Below are positions 7,542-16,479 of a DNA stretch of 33,150 bases, piece by piece. The notes under the pieces are model-generated. The model saw only the letters and a program-made list of their open reading frames with translations. It made no database searches and had not been told where the DNA came from. The translations under genes and the position numbers were made by a program. Location of the stretch: positions 1 through 33,150 of the forward strand of contig JAFAMD010000042.1 in NCBI GenBank assembly GCA_019233755.1, given 5' to 3'. How positions within the stretch are numbered: position 1 is the stretch's first letter; every line of letters begins with the position of its first letter. The stretch is from Acidobacteriaceae bacterium (lineage in GTDB: Bacteria; Acidobacteriota; Terriglobia; Bryobacterales; Bryobacteraceae).

Positions 7542-8084
7542 ATGCGAGAGGTTGATCAGGAAATGCTATTGGAGTCGAGGTCAAACATACTTCAAGAACA
7601 AGGCGGTCTGAAACGGCGGAGCTTCCTTGGCGGGGTCATCTATACGCTTACTTCCTTGATAGGCGCTGCAATCGCTGCATCGGTTGGTAGCTATGTTTTG
7701 GGCGCACCCAGGCAAAGAGAGGAAACTGAATGGGCAGATGCCGGGAACATATCCGGACTGCGTGCAGGAATTCCACAGCAAATCACCTTCGAACAAAGCC
7801 GGATGGATGCATGGAAGGCACGCAATGAAAAATCCAGTGCTTGGATAATTTTGAACAATCAAGGGTCCATCACTGCATTTTCGCCCCTATGTACACATCT
7901 GGGATGCGCCTATCGCTGGGAAGCGGAGAGGCGCTTGTTTGCATGTCCTTGCCATGGTTCGTTGTTCAGCGCAACAGGAGATGTGATTGCGGGCCCGGCC
8001 CCGCGTCCGTTGGATCGCTACACAGTAAAACTCGAAGGTTCCCGCTTGTGGCTCGGGCCGTTTCGCAAGTCCCCAGGGGTTTAG
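7542..8084 (+). CDS. Rieske [2Fe-2S] protein of a cytochrome bc/b6f-type complex
   Basis: This is the Rieske subunit of a quinol-oxidising complex; it takes one electron from quinol and passes it to a c-type haem. The cluster ligands are visible as C117-T-H119-L-G-C122 and C135-P-C137-H138-G-S, with C122/C137 as the usual disulfide. A twin-arginine-like KRRSF (24-28) precedes one hydrophobic helix (about 29-54), typical of Tat-exported, membrane-anchored Rieske proteins. A GPAPRPLDRY segment follows the cluster. It is 180 residues, normal for the family. ATG at 7542 is used; an in-frame ATG at 7563 is possible. The cytochrome b gene begins 3 nt after its stop, so the two are one operon. Its location inside a polysaccharide locus is unusual. 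Confidence 0.92.
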   Translation: MREVDQEMLLESRSNILQEQGGLKRRSFLGGVIYTLTSLIGAAIAASVGSYVLGAPRQREETEWADAGNISGLRAGIPQQITFEQSRMDAWKARNEKSSAWIILNNQGSITAFSPLCTHLGCAYRWEAERRLFACPCHGSLFSATGDVIAGPAPRPLDRYTVKLEGSRLWLGPFRKSPGV

Positions 8085-8087
8085 ACG

Positions 8088-9707
8088 ATGCGAGCCGGTA
8101 TGCACGCGCTTGCCGAATGGCTAGAGAGCAGGACAGGCTGCGGAACCGCGTGCCGGTGTTTTCTACTCGAAGACATACCGAACTCGGCCGGGTGGGCGCA
8201 GGTATTCGGCAGCGTCGCAGCGTTTCTAGTCCTGCTTCAGACACTGACCGGAGGTCTCCTGGCTTTGAATTACGCACCAACCCCGGGAGACGCATACAGC
8301 AGCCTTCGATACATCATCCGGGATGTCGCTGCCGGTCGTATGATCCACGGGCTCCATCACTGGGGAGCCAGCCTGATGATCATCGTGGTCTTTGTCCATA
8401 TGGCTCAAGTGTTCCTTTACGGTGCTTACAGGAAGCCCCGCGAAGCGACATGGATCGCCGGGGCTATCCTATTGCTCCTCACGCTTGCGTTCGCTTTGAC
8501 CGGCTACCTACTTCCCTGGGACAACCGGGCGTATTGGGGAACCATGGTGACCACCAGGATTATGGCTTCGGTGCCGTTTTTCGGCTCTATACTCATGCGG
8601 CTGGTGGGAGCGGCGAACGGGATTGGAGTAGTCACGTTTTCGAGATTTTATGCCCTTCATACTCTCTTATTACCCGCCCTAATGGGCGTGCTGGTCATCT
8701 TGCATATCAGTCTCGTTCGGAGGCATGGAATAACGCCGGCAGTGCCGGACGAACCGCACGATCAGAAATTCTATCCAAGACAGGCTTTTCGCGATGTGGT
8801 CGCCGTGTTTACGGCGTTCGCGGCGCTATTCATTGCCGCCGCTTTTCTCGACGTGCCGTTAGAGCGCCTGGCAGACCCCACCGATACAACCTATGTGCCC
8901 AGGCCTGAGTGGTATTTCCTGTTTCTGTTTCAATTGCTGAAAATGTTTGACGGTGCGCTGGAGGTAATTGGAACAGTGGTGCTTCCAAGTTTGGCCGTCA
9001 TCCTCCTTTTCAGTGTTCCCTTTCTGCCTGGCCGTCGCCTTCGCTTCCTGGACGGGAAAGCGCCCGCGATTGCAACCGTGCTTGCCGCGTTTACCGGATG
9101 GGCTGCATTGACGGCAGCGGCGATATTTAGCTCGCCTGGACAGCCGCATCCTGCGGATGTGTCGCCCGAGGAACTGCGATGGGCACAAATCGCCCCCGAA
9201 GAAATCGCCGGGATTGGCTACTTCTACTCTTCGCGCTGCGACTCCTGCCACAATCTGCTTGCGGGGAACCCAAAGCTGGGACCAAATCTCGCCGCGGCCA
9301 GCCTGCATCATCCAAAAGAATGGTTAGCGCACCATTTTCGTCGTCCCACGGCTGAAACGATTGTGGAGAATAATCTCTCGCTTCCTGAGCTGAATTCACT
9401 GTCCTTGTTCATTGCGAATTTGAGTCCAGACTCGGCGGCAGTGCTGAAGGAGGTCTCTCCGCAGTTCATAAAGGGCGCGCAAGCATTTGTCGCGGGCGCC
9501 TGCGGAAGCTGTCATAAGGTGAACGGAATCGGAGGCGGCATTGGGCCGCCTTTGAACGGGCTGGCGGACCGGAGATCGAAAGATTGGGTGATAGCGCATT
9601 TCCAGTCTCCACAAAAGTTGTCGCCTGGTTCGATTATGCCTTCGTACCGTTTCAGTCGGGAGGATCGCGATGCGCTCATCCTTTATTTGTTCTCGTTACC
9701 CGAATGA
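8088..9707 (+). CDS. cytochrome b fused to two C-terminal cytochrome c domains
   Basis: The membrane core of a quinol:cytochrome c reductase. Residues 1-350 are a full cytochrome b with both modules. Likely haem b ligands are H90 and H104, and H191 and H206; the 15-residue second spacing resembles cytochrome b6 rather than bc1. The quinol-site motif appears as RPEWYFLFLFQLLK (272-285). From about 365 there are two c-type domains with CDSCH (384-388) and CGSCH (472-476). The second has a likely axial Met in GSIMPSY (M517); the first has no obvious Met. The fusion replaces a separate cytochrome c1. It follows the Rieske gene by 3 nt. Electrons would exit to a periplasmic acceptor; the decahaem protein encoded in the same locus is a candidate by inference. 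Confidence 0.9.
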   Translation: MRAGMHALAEWLESRTGCGTACRCFLLEDIPNSAGWAQVFGSVAAFLVLLQTLTGGLLALNYAPTPGDAYSSLRYIIRDVAAGRMIHGLHHWGASLMIIVVFVHMAQVFLYGAYRKPREATWIAGAILLLLTLAFALTGYLLPWDNRAYWGTMVTTRIMASVPFFGSILMRLVGAANGIGVVTFSRFYALHTLLLPALMGVLVILHISLVRRHGITPAVPDEPHDQKFYPRQAFRDVVAVFTAFAALFIAAAFLDVPLERLADPTDTTYVPRPEWYFLFLFQLLKMFDGALEVIGTVVLPSLAVILLFSVPFLPGRRLRFLDGKAPAIATVLAAFTGWAALTAAAIFSSPGQPHPADVSPEELRWAQIAPEEIAGIGYFYSSRCDSCHNLLAGNPKLGPNLAAASLHHPKEWLAHHFRRPTAETIVENNLSLPELNSLSLFIANLSPDSAAVLKEVSPQFIKGAQAFVAGACGSCHKVNGIGGGIGPPLNGLADRRSKDWVIAHFQSPQKLSPGSIMPSYRFSREDRDALILYLFSLPE

Positions 9708-9740
9708 ACAAGGTTCCGGCGCTGTATTAGTTCCAGATTT

Positions 9741-9756
9741 GTAAAACGCTCGTAAA
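9741..9756 (+). promoter_or_regulatory. GTAAA-N6-GTAAA direct repeat (site D)
   Basis: Two exact GTAAA half-sites (9741-9745 and 9752-9756) lie 11 bp apart in the short gap after the cytochrome b gene. They end 53 bp before the Wza-like start and read in its direction. This spacing is almost identical to site E before the response-regulator gene. Confidence 0.6.
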
Positions 9757-9809
9757 ATCAGCATCTTTATGCGGTTGACTACTGGAAAGAACGATTCTCG
9801 GGCTTCACA

Positions 9810-12461
9810 ATGATGTCCACGGGAATAATGCGGCAAATCTGCGGAAGAAGGCAGATTCAACGATACATGGCTCTTATAACAGTAGCGCCAAGCAGACGAG
9901 TTCAATGCAACCGGGTTGTTGGCTTGGCCATCATTTTGGCGCTGTGCGTTCCGTGCGTCGCACAGATTCAAGATCCGGCAACAGTGGGACAATCGTTTCC
10001 CTGGTTGGACCGTTCGGACCAGAGTCGCGTTTGCACGATGGCAGATTATAGCGATCCGATGGCGGATTGTATCCCCGCATTGAGTCGGCCGTCGCCGGGT
10101 TTGTACGGCAATGCGAGCGCGATTGATCCAACCACAGGACTCATCGGTAATGATCTGTCGCCGTATCCCAATGCAGCAGCAGGCAGGGGCTCGCCTGATG
10201 ATCTGAACTACAACTCGCCTCGCGTCCAAAAGCCACCCCAATACGAGAAAGAGCCGCAGACCGAATTCGAACGGTATGTAGCCAGTACTGTCGGACAAGT
10301 ACTGCCAATCTACGGCGCATCCCTTTTTGAGAGAGTGCCCGCAACTTTCGCGCCCGTCGATCGGGTTCCCGTGGGCGCAGATTATGTGATTGCGCCAGGC
10401 GACGAAGTGCAAGTTGTCGTTTGGGGACAGGTCAATTTCTCGCGGCGGCTGATCGTGAGCCGAACGGGAGAACTGACTCTGCCGGATACAGGGCCGGTTA
10501 TCGTTGCCGGCTTGAACTATTCCCAAGCGGCAGCGGCTCTGAAGGCGGCCGTTGCACGCTTGTACAAAAACTTCGATCTGAGCGTCACCTTAGGGCGCCT
10601 ACACTCGATTCAGATATTCGTGGTTGGCGATGCTCGCCGTCCAGGCAGCTATACGGTCAGTTCGCTGAGCACGCTGGTGAATGCGATCTTTGCCTCCGGG
10701 GGACCATCCTCGCGCGGCTCTATGCGACACATTGACCTGAAGCGCGGCGGAGAGACCGTTCGTGAGTTTGACCTTTACGATCTGCTTGTTCGAGGGGACA
10801 AATCCGGGGATGCGCGGCTGGCGCCCGGCGACGTGATTTTCATTCGGGCTGCCGGACCACGAGTGGCAGTTGCCGGGAGCATTGAGCGCCCTGGTATTTA
10901 TGAACTTCGAAAGGGAACAACACTGGGAGATGTGCTCCGTCTGGCCGACGGACTCTCGGCTATTGCCGCGACCCAACAGGTCGTGCTGGAGCGCGTGGCG
11001 GCGGGCGCAGCGTTAAGCGTTCTTCGAATCCCTCTGACCGATGACGGATTGAGCACGCAACTCGCCAATGGAGACATCATTCGTGTTTTGCCAGTAGTGC
11101 CGCGATTTGAAAACGCCGTCACACTGCGCGGGAATGTTGCGGATCCCACCAGGTTTCCATGGCATGCCGGAATGCATTTAAGCGAGCTGATCCCTAACAA
11201 GGAATCACTTGTCAGTCGAGATTACTGGAAAGAACGGAACAGGGTTTACACGCCACCTGAGACGCCGCCGGTGCAAATAGCTTCTTCCGGCGAAACACTG
11301 GACGGTGTGAGCCAGAATCGGCAGACACATGTAGCAGCCGAGCGGAGTTCCGGAGAATCCACCGGTAACGTAACGGGAGTTCCTGTTGCATTCCGGGACC
11401 AGCCGCGCAATACTCAGGCGGACACTTCATTTGGAGCTGCAACCGGCCTCGATGGAGTTCCGCCGCTACGGACCTTCCTGCCGTTAAACACCATACAGCC
11501 GTCCGCGCCGGATATTAATTGGGAATACGCATCCATCGAACGTATCGACGGGGTGACACTAGCAACCCAGATTATCGCGTTCCACCTCGGCCGGCTTGTT
11601 ATTGACCACGATCCCACCGAAGACTTGCCGCTGGAACCGGGGGACGTCGTTACCATTTTTTCAAAGGCTGATTTCTCAATTCCACGAGCCCAACAGGCAA
11701 AGCAAGTGCGTCTGGAAGGTGAGATTGCAATGGCCGGGGTTTACACTGTCCTCCCCGGCGAGACGCTACGGCGTCTGGTTGCGCGCGCGGGCGGGCTTAC
11801 CCAGAACGCCTATCTGTATGGTGCCCAGTTTACTCGTGAGTCAACACGCCGTGAGCAACAAAAGAGATACGATGACTTTCTGAATCAGTTCGAACGGCAG
11901 GTCAACGAAGCCGCTTCGAACCTGTCCAGTCGTGTGATCTCGCCGCAGCAGGCTGCCACTGCGCAGACGTCGGTTGCTAGCCAGCGAGATCTGGTTGAAC
12001 GCTTACGCAAAGTTGCCATGAACGGGCGGATCGTGCTCGACATGAGGCCCAACAGTCGTGGCGAAAATGACTTGCCTGATCTGCCCCTCGAGAACGGCGA
12101 CCGCTTTTACGTCCCCAGCAGGCCGTCGACGGTGAACGTGATTGGGACCGTGTACGAGCAGACATCGTTCTTGTATCAAGAGGACCTTCGAGTTGGAGAC
12201 TATCTGAAGAAAGCCGGAGGTCCCGCGCGTTCAGCAGACAAAAGCCACATGTTCATCATAAGGGCCGACGGATCTGTGGTAAGCAAAAGCGTAACCGTCC
12301 TGTTTGCAAATAGCTTCGACGGGCTTGCGATGCATCCGGGCGACACGCTCGTAGTTCCTACTTATATCAATAAGAGTACGTTCACCCGCGATTTGATGGA
12401 CTGGTCGCAGATCTTCAGCAATCTCGCGCTGGGCGCGGCTGCGGTCAACGTTCTGCACTAG
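9810..12461 (+). CDS. polysaccharide export protein, Wza-like with several SLBB domains
   Basis: An 883-residue periplasmic/outer-membrane polysaccharide export protein. After a basic N-terminus and hydrophobic signal segment (about 37-52, ending near CVAQ) comes a low-complexity linker. The Poly_export domain follows (about 188-270: DYVIAPGDEVQVVVWG, GELTLPDTGPV). SLBB-type domains come next near 270-340, 350-430, 435-, 640-700 and 765-830, recognisable by repeats such as VVGDARRPGSYTV, VAGSIERPGIYEL and LEGEIAMAGVYTV. Wza itself is about 380 residues, so this is the long multi-SLBB form found in many non-enteric bacteria. Several ATGs compete for the start (9810, 9813, 9828, 9867); none has a clear Shine-Dalgarno. 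It heads the wza-wzz-wzx-wzy string and has box D upstream. Confidence 0.88.
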   Translation: MMSTGIMRQICGRRQIQRYMALITVAPSRRVQCNRVVGLAIILALCVPCVAQIQDPATVGQSFPWLDRSDQSRVCTMADYSDPMADCIPALSRPSPGLYGNASAIDPTTGLIGNDLSPYPNAAAGRGSPDDLNYNSPRVQKPPQYEKEPQTEFERYVASTVGQVLPIYGASLFERVPATFAPVDRVPVGADYVIAPGDEVQVVVWGQVNFSRRLIVSRTGELTLPDTGPVIVAGLNYSQAAAALKAAVARLYKNFDLSVTLGRLHSIQIFVVGDARRPGSYTVSSLSTLVNAIFASGGPSSRGSMRHIDLKRGGETVREFDLYDLLVRGDKSGDARLAPGDVIFIRAAGPRVAVAGSIERPGIYELRKGTTLGDVLRLADGLSAIAATQQVVLERVAAGAALSVLRIPLTDDGLSTQLANGDIIRVLPVVPRFENAVTLRGNVADPTRFPWHAGMHLSELIPNKESLVSRDYWKERNRVYTPPETPPVQIASSGETLDGVSQNRQTHVAAERSSGESTGNVTGVPVAFRDQPRNTQADTSFGAATGLDGVPPLRTFLPLNTIQPSAPDINWEYASIERIDGVTLATQIIAFHLGRLVIDHDPTEDLPLEPGDVVTIFSKADFSIPRAQQAKQVRLEGEIAMAGVYTVLPGETLRRLVARAGGLTQNAYLYGAQFTRESTRREQQKRYDDFLNQFERQVNEAASNLSSRVISPQQAATAQTSVASQRDLVERLRKVAMNGRIVLDMRPNSRGENDLPDLPLENGDRFYVPSRPSTVNVIGTVYEQTSFLYQEDLRVGDYLKKAGGPARSADKSHMFIIRADGSVVSKSVTVLFANSFDGLAMHPGDTLVVPTYINKSTFTRDLMDWSQIFSNLALGAAAVNVLH

Positions 12462-12475
12462 AGGGGAAGACCGCA

Positions 12476-13693
12476 TTGAGAACAGCCGATCAGAGAGACA
12501 CGGACGACGAACAAATGGCTGCAGTGCTGCGTGCTGAGATGCTGCAGGCGAGCGCAACCGAGATCTCTTTGCGTGATGTCTTCGCAGCCGTGGCCGAACG
12601 AAAACGGACTGTTATTCGGAGCGTGCTTATCACTGCTGCCGTTGCGACAGCAACCGTTTTTCTCATTCCGTCCGAATACACCGCGGAGGCGGTTATCCTC
12701 ACGCCGCAGCAATCTCAGTCATCCCTCTCCGCGATGGCCCAATTGGCTGGAGTCGGACCCGGCGTTGGCTTGTCCACGATTGGATTGCTGTCAGGGCTGC
12801 AGCTTCATAACCCTACAGATCTCTACATCGGAATTCTGGAGAGCCGAACGATTGCTGACGCCCTTCTCGCCAGGTTCGATCTCAAGCGTATATACCACGC
12901 GAAAGATTTGTACGGAGCGCGAAAGCGTCTCGCCAGGAATACGTCAATAAAAACCGGCAAAGACACGCTGATCCATATTCGTGTTCAGGACCGCGATCCG
13001 AAACGTGCAGCACAAATTGCTGAAGCCTATGTTGAGGAGCTTTCGCGGCAGAATTCGACGGTTGCGTTGACCGAAGCGTCTCAAAGACGCTTGTTCTACG
13101 AGGAGCAGCTGAAGAAGGAAAAGGACGTGCTCGCAAACGCGGAAATTGCAATGCGAAACACACAAGAGGAGACAGGCCTTGTTGCGCCCACGGGGCAGGC
13201 GGATGCGCTTGTGCGAGCGTTGTCCCAGGTGCGTGCCGAGATTCTGACTCGCCAGGCGCAACTGGAAGGCATGCGCACCTACGTCACTGACGACAATCCG
13301 CGTTTTCAAATGGTAAGGCGCCAGTTGAGCAGCCTGCAAGCGGAACTAGCGAAACTGGAACAGGGAAAGCATTTGCCGGGAAGTCCGGAAGTCGCGGCCG
13401 GTCAGCTTCCCGAAGCTGGCCTCGAATACCTACGTAAATACCGGGATTTCAAATATCACGAGACGCTGTTCGAAATCCTTTCGAAAGAATACGAAGCCGC
13501 TCGCTTGGACGAGGCAAAAGCGGGATCTCTCGTTCAGGTTATTGACAAAGCCATTCCGCCCGAGAGAAAAAGCTGGCCGCCGCGGATGATCATCATCGGG
13601 CTGTGCAGCCTTGCGGCTGCGTTAGCTGCGAGCTTCTGGAGCGTTCTGAAAAGTAGTTCGCAACGAGTTTCCATTCAAGATAACTATTCCTAG
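12476..13693 (+). CDS. Wzz/chain-length determinant family protein (PCP, no kinase domain)
   Basis: A polysaccharide co-polymerase controlling chain length and coupling Wzy to export. The layout is TM1 (about 47-65), a Wzz-type periplasmic region with long coiled-coil stretches (about 195-310), and TM2 (about 370-390) preceded by the proline-rich IPPERKSWPPR typical of the family. It ends about 15 residues after TM2. No C-terminal tyrosine-kinase domain of the Wzc type is present, and none is encoded next to it. Start: TTG at 12476 with AGGGGAAG about 8 nt upstream looks right; the next ATG is at 12515. It begins 14 nt after the export gene. Confidence 0.85.
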   Translation: MRTADQRDTDDEQMAAVLRAEMLQASATEISLRDVFAAVAERKRTVIRSVLITAAVATATVFLIPSEYTAEAVILTPQQSQSSLSAMAQLAGVGPGVGLSTIGLLSGLQLHNPTDLYIGILESRTIADALLARFDLKRIYHAKDLYGARKRLARNTSIKTGKDTLIHIRVQDRDPKRAAQIAEAYVEELSRQNSTVALTEASQRRLFYEEQLKKEKDVLANAEIAMRNTQEETGLVAPTGQADALVRALSQVRAEILTRQAQLEGMRTYVTDDNPRFQMVRRQLSSLQAELAKLEQGKHLPGSPEVAAGQLPEAGLEYLRKYRDFKYHETLFEILSKEYEAARLDEAKAGSLVQVIDKAIPPERKSWPPRMIIIGLCSLAAALAASFWSVLKSSSQRVSIQDNYS

Positions 13694-13715
13694 GTCAGGC
13701 CGCCTTCACCTCAAC

Positions 13716-15023
13716 ATGCGTTTGGAAAAGCGTTTAGCCGAGAACATTTTTTCCCTTGCAGTGGTCCAGGCGCTTACCTATGCTGCTCCTTTTTTCACGG
13801 TTCCTTACCTCGTGCGAGTTTTGCAGCCGACCAACTACGGCCTGCTCTCATTTGCGCAGGCCATCGTCCTCTACTGCGACTTTGTAACTGACTACGGTTT
13901 TGCGTTTAGCGCAACGAGAGCGATTGTACTTCATCGTCATAACCCGGAAGATGTTTCTCGAATATTCTGGTCGACGATCTTTTCTAAAACCGTGTTGATG
14001 ATAGGAACTGGTCTGGCGCTCTCGCTGCTTGTCGCATTCATCCCTAGGCTGCACCAAACGCCGGCTGTGTACGCTGTGTGCTTTTTGTCCGTTTTTGGGA
14101 CAACGGCCTTTCCGGTTTGGCTCTTCCAAGGGCTGGAGCAGATGAAAGCGAGTGCAATCGCACTTGGAGCCGCACGGTTTCTCACGTTGCCCCTCTTATT
14201 TGCATTTGTACGAGAGCCGTCCCACTATGTGAGGGCGGCAGCCATCCAGGGCAGCGTGGAACTGTTGGCGGCGGTTTTTCTAGCTCCCGTAATTTGGAGA
14301 AGATTGAAAATACGCTGGCATCGGCCATCGATCGCCGAAGTGGCCGAGAGCCTCAGGATCGCGTGGCCTCTGTTTCTTTCGGGAGCGGCCCTTTTTCTAT
14401 GCACGTCAAGCACGGCCGTGATCCTGGGATTCGTCGCTCGGAGAGAGCAGGTGGGGTACTACACGGCGGCAGAAAAGCTGATCAAGGCGTGTATAGCGGC
14501 CTTCAATCCACTGGGCCAAGCCCTTTATCCACATATTGCTGCGGCCCGAACTGGATCGTGCCTCTTCGCTCTCCGACTCATCCGGAACAGCTTTTGGGTC
14601 ACCGGCGGGCTGGCGTTCGCCGCCTCGATTGCTACTTTCGCGCTGGCACGGCCGGTGTGCGGCTTGGTTCTGGGAGCGTCTTTCGCTCCTTCAAGTCAAT
14701 TACTGCGCTGGATGTCACCGCTTCCATTTCTCTTTGGCCTCATGAGTGTATTGGGAATTCAGACCATGGTGGTCTTTGAATTGGATTCTGTGATGAGCCG
14801 AATTATGATGGCTGGCGCATGTGCGGGAATACCTCTGACGATCCTGCTGTCACGTTACTTGGGCCCGCGAGGGGCCGCGATGGCCTCGGTTATCGAAGCA
14901 GGAGGCATGGTTGCGGCGATGGCGGTTGCTCTTCGCGTGCGGGGATTTCCTGTCTGGCAGAGGATTGCAAGCCCCGGCGCGGCAACATTCGCACCCGGAT
15001 CGCAGGCATGGTCGGGCGATTGA
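13716..15023 (+). CDS. oligosaccharide flippase (Wzx-type)
   Basis: An integral membrane flippase of the MOP superfamily that moves lipid-linked repeat units across the inner membrane. It has 435 residues with about a dozen hydrophobic helices. The opening, NIFSLAVVQALTYAAPFFTVPYLVRVLQPTNYGLLSFAQ, is the standard Wzx/RfbX N-terminus, and a charged REQVGYYTAAEKL segment mid-protein fits helix 7-8 of the family. The ATG at 13716 lies 22 nt after the Wzz stop with a weak ribosome-binding site, consistent with operon transcription. Substrate specificity cannot be read from sequence. Confidence 0.88.
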   Translation: MRLEKRLAENIFSLAVVQALTYAAPFFTVPYLVRVLQPTNYGLLSFAQAIVLYCDFVTDYGFAFSATRAIVLHRHNPEDVSRIFWSTIFSKTVLMIGTGLALSLLVAFIPRLHQTPAVYAVCFLSVFGTTAFPVWLFQGLEQMKASAIALGAARFLTLPLLFAFVREPSHYVRAAAIQGSVELLAAVFLAPVIWRRLKIRWHRPSIAEVAESLRIAWPLFLSGAALFLCTSSTAVILGFVARREQVGYYTAAEKLIKACIAAFNPLGQALYPHIAAARTGSCLFALRLIRNSFWVTGGLAFAASIATFALARPVCGLVLGASFAPSSQLLRWMSPLPFLFGLMSVLGIQTMVVFELDSVMSRIMMAGACAGIPLTILLSRYLGPRGAAMASVIEAGGMVAAMAVALRVRGFPVWQRIASPGAATFAPGSQAWSGD

Positions 15024-15045
15024 CTTCGTATCCGGCGTTATCAAT

Positions 15046-16479
15046 ATGTTCGGCGCGAGCGGCCCTATAGAAGAATTCGAGATGAGGCAAAGACCGCGCT
15101 TAGGCAAATCCTTGAACCGCATAGCGATGACACTGGCGGTATTGGTGATGCTTACCAGTTCTTTCGATATTTGTCTGGTAATCCAGGCGGGTGGTAATTA
15201 TCGGTTCTGTCAGCTTCTTGTTCCATTCCTTCTTGCGCTGGCGTTACTCCACTGCCGTGTAGGCGGAAGAATTCCTACTCTGGGTACCGGGGCACTCACA
15301 ATCTGGCTGATGATCCTGACATTTTTTATTCCGGTACCCGAGTTCTGGCCTAAAAGCTTTGGCTATTGTCTCTGGCTGGCGCTTAGCGTGGCGCTGATGT
15401 TCTCTTTTGTGCAGCTTTTCGCCGAAAACGGCCGGAGTCTTGACGCGCTGGTCAGGTGGTATGCATATTCGTTCGCTTTTATCGCACTCTTCGGTATCGT
15501 GCAGTTTTCACTGCCGCTCTTTGGTTACGACAGCCCGTTCGTAACCGAGTGGTGGATCAGGGGCCAATTGCCCCGAGCGAACGGTTTTAGTTACGAACCA
15601 TCTTACTTTGCTACGTATCTGCTGATCGGGTTTGTGTTTGTCCGCTCGCTTAGGCATGCTCGGTCAAATCTGCTGCCGGCAAGATTGCTGTCCGTGATCT
15701 GCTGGTCGACTGCCGTGGCGATTGTGCTTTCGTCCAGCCGCATGGGAATATTGTTCCTGTTCGTCGACGTGCTGTCGTATCAGATTGTGCCATGGGTCCG
15801 GCTTTGCAAGGATCTCCTCCGAATGCGTCTTGTTCCGAGAACCATGAGAGCTGTGATTCCGTCTATGGTGTCAATCGGAATCTTCGGTGGAATCTTGATG
15901 ATCGCTGCGGAAGCGATGCGATCAAATCCAACCTTGGTGTTGATGTTCCTGAACGGAACCGGAGTATCCGATACTGCCGCACACTCGGTCGTTCAACGGC
16001 AGAACGCATTTATGGATACCTTGACGGTGTTCGCGCGGCAGCCGTTCATCGGGCAGAGTCTCGGAGGCGTATCGTCTGCAATTGCTATGCTACACGGCGC
16101 GACCGTACATTCCTTCGAGGATTCGAAACCTTTCGAAGGGATGAGCGTGTTCGCCGAAGTGCTTGCGGCCAGCGGAATTGTTGGAATCATACCGTTCCTC
16201 TGGTTCCTGGTCGTCACGGTTCGCAGGCCATTGAAGCTCGCGAACTTTGCTGGCGCGCATTACGCCGTCCTGTTGCGCGCGCTCGTTCGATCGCTGCTGT
16301 TTGCTTGGGCGATCCTTCAGTTCAACCAAAACATCTTGCGCCCCTATGTATGGGTGCACCTTGCAATACTCGCGGCGGTGTACGCTGCAACTCCCGATCC
16401 ATCAAGACGCCCGCGCTACTCCAACTGCCCCGCTATCGACGGCCCGAAGGACCACATCGCATACTTGCTGCTGGTATAA
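15046..16479 (+). CDS. O-antigen/EPS polymerase-like membrane protein (Wzy type)
   Basis: A polytopic membrane protein with about 10-12 hydrophobic segments and a large periplasmic loop in the second half (about residues 290-370). This is the O-antigen ligase/polymerase (Wzy_C-like) topology. The GFSYEPSYFATYLLIGF stretch and the following SSSRMGILFL are typical of Wzy-type polymerases in EPS loci. It would polymerise repeat units flipped by the adjacent Wzx. Start is uncertain: ATG 15046 is used, 22 nt after the Wzx stop; ATG 15082 is the alternative. Longer in-frame extensions overlap Wzx and are unlikely. The 3' end overlaps the convergent GT4 gene by 78 bp. Low family conservation leaves some room for ligase function. 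Confidence 0.8.
   Translation: MFGASGPIEEFEMRQRPRLGKSLNRIAMTLAVLVMLTSSFDICLVIQAGGNYRFCQLLVPFLLALALLHCRVGGRIPTLGTGALTIWLMILTFFIPVPEFWPKSFGYCLWLALSVALMFSFVQLFAENGRSLDALVRWYAYSFAFIALFGIVQFSLPLFGYDSPFVTEWWIRGQLPRANGFSYEPSYFATYLLIGFVFVRSLRHARSNLLPARLLSVICWSTAVAIVLSSSRMGILFLFVDVLSYQIVPWVRLCKDLLRMRLVPRTMRAVIPSMVSIGIFGGILMIAAEAMRSNPTLVLMFLNGTGVSDTAAHSVVQRQNAFMDTLTVFARQPFIGQSLGGVSSAIAMLHGATVHSFEDSKPFEGMSVFAEVLAASGIVGIIPFLWFLVVTVRRPLKLANFAGAHYAVLLRALVRSLLFAWAILQFNQNILRPYVWVHLAILAAVYAATPDPSRRPRYSNCPAIDGPKDHIAYLLLV

Noticed and set aside
7841..8908. A 355-codon plus-strand open frame overlapping the Rieske and cytochrome b genes.
   Set aside because: It is the out-of-frame shadow of two genes with intact metal-ligand motifs; its translation has no domain character.
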